Of a stretch of 9,850 nucleotides of DNA, positions 4,513 through 9,850 are shown in pieces. The stretch is from Spirochaetia bacterium (GTDB lineage Bacteria > Spirochaetota > Spirochaetia > Treponematales > Breznakiellaceae). Location of the stretch: positions 1-9,850 of the forward strand of contig BNUV01000096.1 in NCBI GenBank assembly GCA_025997615.1, in the 5' to 3' direction. How positions within the stretch are numbered: the first letter of the stretch is position 1; each line of letters starts with the position of its first letter. The notes beneath the pieces were generated by a model. That model ran no database searches. It was not told the DNA's origin and saw nothing but the letters and a program-made list of their open reading frames with translations. The translations under genes were made by a program, and so were the position numbers.

Positions 4513-4873
4513 ATATTTTATTGATTTCTGCTTTATAAAATTCAATTTTATTATCTAACTTGTTAAGATGTTCTTGTAATTTTTCAATTTCATTTTTAAG
4601 AATGCCCCTGTGTTTTATGAGCATTTCCATACGGAGAGGCATGGTCGGATCGCCTGAAGCCCTTAATTTAGCATATTTTTGAATTTCTTTAATAGGCATT
4701 TTTGTGTCTTTTAAGCGTTTTATAAATTGTATCCAGGTAACATCATTTTCAGAATAACACCGGTGCCCATTGGATTTACGATTAGGCAGAATCAAATTTT
4801 CCTGTTCATAATATCGCAATGTATGTATACCTAAACACGTAAGCCGTGAAAATTCCCCAATCGAATATTCCAT
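4511..4873 (-). CDS. MerR-family transcriptional regulator
   Basis: 120 residues from ATG at 4871-4873. The N-terminal winged HTH reads EYSIGEFSRLTCLGIHTLRYYEQENLILPNRKSNGHRCYSENDVTWIQFIKRLKDTKMPIKEIQKY (2-67). A long coiled dimerisation helix (about 85-115, rich in K/E/L) follows, and there is no large ligand domain. This layout and the GDPTMPLRMEMLIKHR segment resemble the AdhR/NmlR branch that responds to aldehydes or electrophiles; Cys13 and Cys39 lie in the DNA-binding part. Metal-type C-terminal Cys motifs are absent. A reading from 4909 is unlikely because it would start within the -35 box of the gene's promoter. The divergent operon has a 19-bp-spacer promoter of the type MerR proteins activate. 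Confidence 0.85.
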   Translation of the reverse strand: MEYSIGEFSRLTCLGIHTLRYYEQENLILPNRKSNGHRCYSENDVTWIQFIKRLKDTKMPIKEIQKYAKLRASGDPTMPLRMEMLIKHRGILKNEIEKLQEHLNKLDNKIEFYKAEINKI

Positions 4874-4880
4874 ACTCTGG

Positions 4881-4909
4881 ATTATAGAGCATGAAAAAAA
4901 TTGTTTCAA
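4881..4909 (-). promoter_or_regulatory. merR promoter giving a leaderless transcript
   Basis: On the minus strand TTGAAA (4904-4909), a 17-base spacer and a consensus TATAAT (4881-4886). Only seven bases separate the -10 box from ATG 4873, so transcription should start at or next to the A of the ATG. No Shine-Dalgarno is present. Confidence 0.7.
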
Positions 4910-4964
4910 GAGAAGGTTTCAGGTAAAAAATTTGTAAAAAACTCAATTTTTTTTCAGAAAATGC

Positions 4965-4995
4965 TTGACCTCGGGTTCACTCTAGGTCGTATCTT
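4965..4995 (+). promoter_or_regulatory. MerR-type promoter/operator with 19-bp spacer
   Basis: TTGACC (4965-4970) and TATCTT (4990-4995) are 19 bases apart, the stretched spacing MerR regulators correct by bending DNA. The spacer carries a dyad, GACCTCGGGTT facing CACTCTAGGTC (4967-4988), 8 of 11 positions paired, with perfect GACCT/AGGTC ends. It drives the decarboxylase-like/propeller operon; AAGGAGG at 5014-5020 serves ATG 5028. Confidence 0.75.
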
Positions 4996-5027
4996 CTAAA
5001 TACAAGCTTTATCAAGGAGGTTTTCCA

Positions 5028-5417
5028 ATGGAAAACACACGCTTTCAGAAAGGGACAGACAGGCTGAACGAGGTAGACGGCAGTGCGGGGCAAAGTGTTA
5101 TTGATTCATTGGAAACAATAGCGCCGGATTTGGGCAAATATATCATTGAATTTGCCTTTGGGGACATTTACTGCCGAACGGGGCTTTCTTTACAGGAAAG
5201 AGAGCTTATAACCATTACCAGTTTGTTGACGGCAGGAGCTTGTGAGCCGCAATTAGCGGTTCACATTAACGGATCATTGAATGTGGGTATAACACCAGAA
5301 AAAGTGATTGAAACGTTTATTCAATGTATACCCTATACCGGTTTTCCAAAGGTGCTTAATGCCGTCAATGTTGCAAAAAATGTATTTGCGGAGAGAGAAA
5401 TAAAGGAGGGAGAATAG
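5028..5417 (+). CDS. Carboxymuconolactone decarboxylase (CMD) family protein
   Basis: 129 residues. The CMD fold is seen in SLQERELITITSLLTAGACEPQLAVHINGSLNVGITPEKVIETFIQCIPYTGFPKVLNAVN (54-113), with the family-typical ERE (57-59), His79 and the final YTGFP segment. The CxxC pair of AhpD-type peroxidase partners is absent; single Cys residues occur at 49, 72 and in IQCIP. So it belongs to the PcaC-like CMD group, whose members include decarboxylases and redox or electrophile-response proteins of unknown substrate. No other protocatechuate-pathway gene is visible, so a true pathway role is unlikely. A strong AAGGAGG lies upstream, and MerR-type control suggests induction by a reactive compound. 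Confidence 0.8.
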   Translation: MENTRFQKGTDRLNEVDGSAGQSVIDSLETIAPDLGKYIIEFAFGDIYCRTGLSLQERELITITSLLTAGACEPQLAVHINGSLNVGITPEKVIETFIQCIPYTGFPKVLNAVNVAKNVFAEREIKEGE

Positions 5418-5418
5418 C

Positions 5419-6228
5419 ATGTTAAAACTAATGCTTAATGTTGTTCTTTTGGTTTTTTTAAGTCTTGGACAAGGCAACGCACAGGGAAAAACGGCTGAGT
5501 GGGTATTGGAGAAAACGTATACAGGTTTTCATTCTCCCACCGGAATTGCGGTAGATCGTGAGGGGAATTTGTATGTTTCAAACTGGAGCGGAGGCAGCAT
5601 CTCGAAACTCGATACAAGGGGTAATCATACTATTTTCGCTGATAACATGGGGTCTCCGGCAGGACTCGCTTTTGACAATGACGGTAATTTGTACGCTGCT
5701 GATTATTCACAAAATGTGATTTACCGTATTGCGCAAAATAAAAACAAAGTTGTTTTCGCAAAAGGGTTGCATACCCCTACAGGAATATCCTTCAATAAAA
5801 ACGGCGAATTGCTGGTAGCCAACCGAAGCAGCAACGAAATTGTCAAAGTGAACGCTTCAGGCGGAGTTGAATTGGTTGCGAAGGGCATGAGAACGCCTGT
5901 TGGAGTAGTTGAGGACTTAGAGGGTAATCTTTATGTCACGAACTACGGAGGCAGCATTATCAAAGTATTTGCTGACGGAACAGTTAGACCTTTTTCCAAT
6001 GATTTTGGAAGGCCGGGAGTCGGTATCGACATTAGCCCGCAGAATGAAATTTTTGCTACTGATAATGGAGATGGATGTGTGCGGCTCCTTTTACCAAACG
6101 GCTCAACGAAAATTGTAGTTGATGGCATAAGTGGTTGTGTTGCGTTACTGATACATGGAAATACCTTATATATAGGTAGTTGGGGAACCGGAAGCGTGTA
6201 TGAGTATAGAATAAAATACTCATATTAG
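5419..6228 (+). CDS. Exported NHL/SMP-30-like beta-propeller protein
   Basis: 269 residues. A signal peptide (MLKLMLNVVLLVFLSLGQGNA) with likely cleavage before Gln22 sends it to the periplasm or surface; no lipobox Cys is present. The remainder is about six repeats of roughly 40 residues, each with the NHL pattern P-x-G-hydrophobic-x-x-D-x-x-G-N-L-Y-V-x-(N/D): SPTGIAVDREGNLYVSN, SPAGLAFDNDGNLYAAD, TPTGISFNKNGELLVAN, TPVGVVEDLEGNLYVTN, then two weaker ones ending in TLYIGSW. This predicts a six-bladed propeller. Such proteins are lactonases/gluconolactonase-like or binding scaffolds; activity cannot be read from the sequence. ATG 5419 follows the preceding stop by one base, with GGAGGG at 5405-5410, so the genes form one operon. 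Its last codons and stop lie in a 9-bp-stem inverted repeat (6199-6224) without a T-run. Confidence 0.8.
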   Translation: MLKLMLNVVLLVFLSLGQGNAQGKTAEWVLEKTYTGFHSPTGIAVDREGNLYVSNWSGGSISKLDTRGNHTIFADNMGSPAGLAFDNDGNLYAADYSQNVIYRIAQNKNKVVFAKGLHTPTGISFNKNGELLVANRSSNEIVKVNASGGVELVAKGMRTPVGVVEDLEGNLYVTNYGGSIIKVFADGTVRPFSNDFGRPGVGIDISPQNEIFATDNGDGCVRLLLPNGSTKIVVDGISGCVALLIHGNTLYIGSWGTGSVYEYRIKYSY

Positions 6229-6322
6229 AATACGTCGTGGTGGATGTGACCGAAAGTCCGAAATCTATGAAAATTCCGGGAAGTCATGTTTTATTTTTCG
6301 TGGGAATATTTGAGTCAAAAAC

Positions 6323-6351
6323 ACCTAATTCCTTGTAATACAAAGAATTAG
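6323..6351. terminator. 29-bp inverted repeat, possible terminator
   Basis: cctaattccttgt and acaaagaattagg pair over 13 positions with one mismatch around aat. On the plus strand ggtaaaat follows; on the minus strand a run of five T follows (the aaaaa at 6317-6321). It lies between the propeller gene and the next gene, so it is probably the end of the MerR-controlled operon. Its T-run favours the minus strand, where I see no gene to terminate, so the assignment is tentative. The rest of 6229-6322 shows nothing recognisable. Confidence 0.45.
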
Positions 6352-6395
6352 GGTAAAATAACCTGGTTTTCAGGTAAAAAGTGCAAAGAAATACA

Positions 6396-6424
6396 TTGTT
6401 TATTAGCCCTCTCCCTGTTATATT
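6396..6424 (+). promoter_or_regulatory. Promoter of the large pRiA4b-domain gene, near-leaderless
   Basis: TTGTTT (6396-6401), a 17-base spacer and TATATT (6419-6424). The predicted start near 6431 is about four bases before ATG 6435, and no ribosome site precedes that ATG. A TATAAT at 6431-6436 overlaps the ATG and could be an alternative -10 box. Confidence 0.5.
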
Positions 6425-6434
6425 AGTCTTTATA

Positions 6435-8495
6435 ATGACTATCAGCCAGGAAGATGCCCTCTACGAATTTCTCGAAAATGTTACAGACCCGTTTACTCTG
6501 GGGGATGTGCTGGCCTATCTCAGGATGGTGGACCCGAAAAGGTCCGGGCGGCTGGGGATTGAGACAGCTTCTTTTATCAATTCCCGCAATATGGCCTTTA
6601 GTTTGGGGCCGGAACGCTGGATTTCCCGGCGGGGTTGTTTTGAACCGGCGGTTTTTGTCATCAGCCCTACAAGGCTGGAGTTGCTGAACGGCATTTTGAT
6701 CCCCGGCCACCGCTGCGTGCCCTTTGCCAATCCCATCATGCTGCCCCAGGAGTTAAGCTTCTCCTGGCAGGGGAAACAGGTTCCCTGGACTACTACCGAA
6801 GGGCCGCCGGAGGATTTTTATCCTTATTACAGCATTTTTGGGGAGGAATACGCCCCCCAGTATGTGGCCCGGGACAACCCGGAGAATGAGGAGGCTTTTA
6901 ACGAGGATCCTTACGAGGACCCGGCGGAGGTTTCCATCCGCACGCTGGATATGCGGAATATTTACCGGGAAAGCGGATTTGTGCCGGGGGACCGTTTTGT
7001 GGTCCGCACCACGGACTGGAAAACCGGGGCCTTCAGCCTGGAGCGGGTGGGCAAAAATGAATGGGCCGAGGCGGACCTGCAAACATGGCTCAAGGCCGCG
7101 GAGCAGGGTTTTGAAAATTCTTTTAACAGCCTGGGGCCCGGCTCTTCCACGGAGGAGCAGATCGCCTTTGCCTACTGGTACGGGGGCCAGCGGATCCGGG
7201 AAGTTCCGGCCTATTCGCTGGAAGATTTTATCTACGAAAAAACGGATCGTTTTGAAACCACCGCCTACGGGATCGAAACACGGTTCTGGTATTCGGGCAA
7301 GGAAATTCCCGACGCCCAGGGGCTGGACGGCAGCTCGATCCGGCCCGATAAAACCATGATCGAAGAAATTCTCTACCGGGCGCATATCCCCATTTCCGAA
7401 TATGTGATCCAGTCTTATGTGCGGGATGCCCTTTATCGTAATGATTTTGACATCATGCATATCATCGACCGGATCGTGCCGCCGGCGCTGGAACTGGATG
7501 AGCATGACGGTGAACTTTTGGCAGGTTACATTGTCGATGTGCTGGAAGAATTTCAGCGGACCTATACACTCTTTGCGGATAAATCCATAGGGCCTATCAG
7601 GCAGCGGGTAGGGGAACTGCATACCGCAGTGATAGAGCTGGCGGCCCGGCTCGGCAAAACCGAAATTGATCCTTCGTGGCTGCCCAAACATACCTTCATC
7701 GTGCTTTCGCAAATTCAGGATCATTCCGCCGGGGTGATGGAAGACCTGGATACCTCAGAGGCGCCCCCGGAAGACGAGCTGGAAGCCATAGACAATTCTC
7801 TGGACAGCATGATCGAAACCTACGAAGACATAAAAGAACTGCTTGATGATGCCCTGAATAGTTTCCGGCGGAACAAGCTGTCGGTGGTCAAGGGGAATAT
7901 TCCCCAAACGCCGGGCCGGCTGGTGCAGATAAGCATAGGCGGCGTCAATGTGTGGCGACGGATTATCATCCCCGAAATTTTGAGCTTGAAAGATTTCCAT
8001 TTGGTGATTCAGGCGGCCCTGGGCTGGGGAAATACCCGGTCTTATAAATTTATTATCGAAAAAACACAAACCGAAAGCGGCCTGGAAAAAGAACCGCCGC
8101 CGGACCTCCCCATCGGCGAGCTGGGGGCCCAGGAGGTGATGGAGCTGCTCTACGAATACGGCGACAAGTGGACCGTAAAAATAATCCTTCTTTCCCGCTA
8201 TGAAGGGGAGGCAGGTGAAAAGGTCCGTTGTGTGGCCGGGGCAGGGACGGCTCCCCCGGAAACCGTTGAAGGGCCCCTGCGGTTTCGTAAATTTTTGCGC
8301 AGCCTGGAACGGGGCAACGACATTGACCGGCGGACGGCCCAGGAAGAACTTGGTATGAATTTCGATCCGGATTTTTTTGACCTTACCATCTGTAATCAGC
8401 GGATTGACCGTATCAACACTGCCCTTCCGTCGGATGAAAAAGACCAGGGGCCCATTCAAGGCCAAGGGCAAGGGCCAGTGATCCTTAAATTCTGA
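6435..8495 (+). CDS. Large protein of unknown function with C-terminal pRiA4b ORF-3-like domain
   Basis: 686 residues from ATG 6435; a GTG at 6381 would add 18 hydrophobic residues but has no ribosome site and lies upstream of the promoter. Residues about 495-661 match the plasmid pRiA4b ORF-3-like domain: VNVWRRIIIPEILSLKDFHLVIQAALGW, LLYEYGDKW, the CVAGAGTAPPE segment, and NFDPDFFDLTICNQ near the end. That domain occurs in transposon passenger and other proteins; its biochemical role is unclear. The N-terminal 430 residues have no feature I recognise: acidic, rich in Trp and Tyr, no signal peptide or clear membrane helix, starting with a helix-rich LYEFLENVTDPFTLGDVLAYLRM segment. An acidic linker (about 441-481, SEAPPEDELEAIDNSLDSMI and onward) joins the halves. 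The tail carries a short GQGQGQG run from a repeated ggccaag unit. Composition is GC-rich like purB, so it looks resident. Confidence 0.75.
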   Translation: MTISQEDALYEFLENVTDPFTLGDVLAYLRMVDPKRSGRLGIETASFINSRNMAFSLGPERWISRRGCFEPAVFVISPTRLELLNGILIPGHRCVPFANPIMLPQELSFSWQGKQVPWTTTEGPPEDFYPYYSIFGEEYAPQYVARDNPENEEAFNEDPYEDPAEVSIRTLDMRNIYRESGFVPGDRFVVRTTDWKTGAFSLERVGKNEWAEADLQTWLKAAEQGFENSFNSLGPGSSTEEQIAFAYWYGGQRIREVPAYSLEDFIYEKTDRFETTAYGIETRFWYSGKEIPDAQGLDGSSIRPDKTMIEEILYRAHIPISEYVIQSYVRDALYRNDFDIMHIIDRIVPPALELDEHDGELLAGYIVDVLEEFQRTYTLFADKSIGPIRQRVGELHTAVIELAARLGKTEIDPSWLPKHTFIVLSQIQDHSAGVMEDLDTSEAPPEDELEAIDNSLDSMIETYEDIKELLDDALNSFRRNKLSVVKGNIPQTPGRLVQISIGGVNVWRRIIIPEILSLKDFHLVIQAALGWGNTRSYKFIIEKTQTESGLEKEPPPDLPIGELGAQEVMELLYEYGDKWTVKIILLSRYEGEAGEKVRCVAGAGTAPPETVEGPLRFRKFLRSLERGNDIDRRTAQEELGMNFDPDFFDLTICNQRIDRINTALPSDEKDQGPIQGQGQGPVILKF

Positions 8496-8496
8496 A

Positions 8497-8525
8497 TAGA
8501 CACAATTCTTCGTTTATGCCATAAT
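8497..8525 (+). promoter_or_regulatory. purB promoter giving a leaderless transcript
   Basis: TAGACA (8497-8502), a 17-base spacer and CATAAT (8520-8525), with an extended -10 TG at 8517-8518. The -10 box ends five bases before ATG 8531, so transcription should begin at or within a base of the start codon. No Shine-Dalgarno lies in the 35-base gap after the previous gene. Confidence 0.6.
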
Positions 8526-8530
8526 CCGGT

Positions 8531-9850
8531 ATGGAAGGCTCTAAAAATTTCCGCGCTGTTTTTCGTAATATTTCCCCGATAGATCACCGGTACTCCCTTT
8601 CCGAAGGGGCCCTGTTTGAGGCCCTTTCACCCTGGCTTTCAGAAGAGGCTTCGGTGGCAGCCTGCGTTAAGGCGGAGATCGCCCTAATTAGCGCCCATCT
8701 GAAGGTCCGCGGGGGCCTTGATGCTGCCCAAAGGGAGGCTCTGGAAAAGGCGGCGGTCTCGGTGGATCCGGCGGAGGTTTATGCCGAGGAAGAAAAAACC
8801 CGGCACAATATCCGGGCTCTGGTAAATGTTATCAAAAAGAAAGTGCCCCCTGAAATGGCTCCGCTGGTTCATCTGGGAGCTACCAGTGTGGATATTCTGG
8901 ACACCAGCCTTTCGTACCGGATGAAGGGCGTTACGGCGGAACAGGTTCTGCCCCTGTTGAAAAAGCTGGAACTATTGCTCTGCGATTTTGCCGAAAAAGA
9001 AGCGGAAACCCCCCAGGTGGGCCGCACCCACGGCCAGCACGCGGTGCCTGTCACCCTGGGTTTTGCTATGGCCGAATATGTTTCCCGGCTGGGAAAATCC
9101 ATTCTGGAAATTGAACGCCGCTCGATGGATCTCAGGGGAAAACTGGCCGGGGCCGTGGGGGCCTACAATGCCACCAGTATGATCGTCAAAGACCCGGAAG
9201 AACTGGAACGGATATACCTTGCGGAACTGGGCCTTGAACCCTCGGAACATTCCACCCAGCTCGTCGAGCCGGAATATCTTCTGCGGCTCCTGCTTGAATT
9301 CAACACCGCCTTCGGGATCATTGCCAATTTGGCTGATGATCTCCGCAATCTTCAGCGCAGCGAAATTGGGGAACTGCGGGAAGGATTTGCGGCGGATCAG
9401 GTGGGCTCCTCCACCATGCCCCAGAAACGGAACCCCTGGAACAGCGAACATGTCAAAAGTTTATGGAAGGCTTTTATGCCCCGGGTAATGACATTTTTTA
9501 TGGATCAGATAAGCGAACATCAGCGGGACCTTTCCAATTCCGCCAGCCAGCGTTTCATCGCCGATTATGTGGCGGGTTTTTGCCTGGCGGCCAGCCGCAT
9601 GAAAAGCGTCATCGAAGGGCTCGGCGCCGACCGGGAGCGGCTCTTAAACAATCTGCGGGGAAATAGCGGAGTGATGGCGGAACCGGCCTACATACTTTTG
9701 GCCGAAAGCGGCGTTTCCGATGCCCACGAGGTGATCCGCAAAATTACCCTGGCCGCCGAAAAAGAAAAAATAAGTTTTGCCGAATCGCTGAAAAAAGAAC
9801 CAGCGGTTCTTGAACGCATCGGTAAAAAATTAGCGGAGCTGGGTTTCGTT
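8531..9850 (+). CDS. purB: Adenylosuccinate lyase, 3' end outside the window
   Basis: 440 codons without a stop. Adenylosuccinate lyase removes fumarate from SAICAR and from adenylosuccinate in purine and AMP synthesis, as a cytoplasmic homotetramer. Seen in order: the SPIDHRYSLSEG start typical of PurB, HLGATSVD (114-121), THGQH (166-170, with the catalytic-His region), and the fumarate-lyase signature GSSTMPQKRNP (292-302) with the mobile-loop serine. The following EHQRDLSNSASQRF segment is also PurB-like. The family length is about 430-480 residues, so only a short end is missing. Other fumarate-lyase superfamily members (argininosuccinate lyase, muconate cycloisomerase) fit less well. The ATG is set by the promoter just upstream and by the PurB-like N-terminus, not by a ribosome site. 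Confidence 0.85.
   Translation, partial: MEGSKNFRAVFRNISPIDHRYSLSEGALFEALSPWLSEEASVAACVKAEIALISAHLKVRGGLDAAQREALEKAAVSVDPAEVYAEEEKTRHNIRALVNVIKKKVPPEMAPLVHLGATSVDILDTSLSYRMKGVTAEQVLPLLKKLELLLCDFAEKEAETPQVGRTHGQHAVPVTLGFAMAEYVSRLGKSILEIERRSMDLRGKLAGAVGAYNATSMIVKDPEELERIYLAELGLEPSEHSTQLVEPEYLLRLLLEFNTAFGIIANLADDLRNLQRSEIGELREGFAADQVGSSTMPQKRNPWNSEHVKSLWKAFMPRVMTFFMDQISEHQRDLSNSASQRFIADYVAGFCLAASRMKSVIEGLGADRERLLNNLRGNSGVMAEPAYILLAESGVSDAHEVIRKITLAAEKEKISFAESLKKEPAVLERIGKKLAELGFV

Noticed and set aside
5028..5417. AhpD-type alkylhydroperoxidase partner
   Set aside because: The CxxC motif needed for that activity is absent; the sequence fits the non-thiol CMD group better.
6199..6224. Inverted repeat at the end of the propeller gene as a terminator
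   Set aside because: The 9-bp stem is A/T-rich, overlaps the last codons and is not followed by a T-run; the 6323-6351 repeat is a better, though still uncertain, candidate.
6753..7724. Long minus-strand open frames inside the pRiA4b-domain gene (also 7755-8471)
   Set aside because: They mirror the GC-rich codon pattern of the plus-strand gene, have no recognisable domains, promoter or ribosome site, and together only shadow one continuous plus-strand reading frame.
1..9850. tRNA, rRNA or riboswitch genes
   Set aside because: No cloverleaf with TTCGA-type arms, no rRNA-like segment, and leaders are too short (0-45 bases) for a riboswitch.

Overview
The window looks like chromosomal DNA of a diderm bacterium. 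My best guess is a spirochaete of the Treponema type, on general resemblance only. The evidence is an exported outer-membrane barrel protein, ordinary sigma70 promoters, strong AAGGAGG ribosome sites at some genes and none at others, and a moderately GC-rich housekeeping end. Composition changes along the window: about 57-2400 is AT-rich and gene-sparse, 2400-6230 is intermediate, and 6430-9850 is clearly GC-rich. I read this as an accessory region joined to chromosomal backbone.

Region 1 (1-2400) holds small single genes separated by hairpin-rich repeats. After the last codons of an upstream gene come a decayed fic (AMP-transferase type) remnant and an HTH domain fragment. They are joined by a cluster of small hairpins where the Fic catalytic core should be. 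Convergent to them is a minus-strand pair, a two-helix membrane protein and a YbjQ/UPF0145 protein, with a near-consensus promoter. A RidA-like gene with its own promoter lies between two direct copies (A and B) of a composite repeat. The repeat is a chain of short hairpins, several nested. Copy B has extra hairpins that copy A lacks, and it is interrupted by a 118-bp miniature transposon with 3-bp target duplication; copy A preserves the empty site.

Region 2 (2400-4417, minus strand) is a self-regulated operon: a 43-residue hydrophobic peptide, a TetR repressor, an outer-membrane beta-barrel protein and a multi-pass membrane protein resembling DUF2569. One TTGACA/TATATT promoter with a 22-bp perfect palindrome over the start site drives it. 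A terminator-like hairpin between tetR and the barrel gene may reduce downstream expression.

Region 3 (4478-6228) is a divergent unit. A MerR-family regulator faces a two-gene operon for a carboxymuconolactone-decarboxylase-like protein and an exported NHL-type beta-propeller. The operon promoter has the 19-bp spacer and dyad typical of MerR-activated promoters.

Region 4 (6300-9850) holds a large protein of unknown function ending in a pRiA4b ORF-3-like domain, then purB (adenylosuccinate lyase), which runs off the window. Three genes (merR, the large protein, purB) have good promoters whose -10 box lies 5-10 bases from the ATG and no Shine-Dalgarno, so they are probably translated from leaderless mRNAs. 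The most unusual feature is the family of hairpin modules with constant loops (AAA or AGTA) and different stems.
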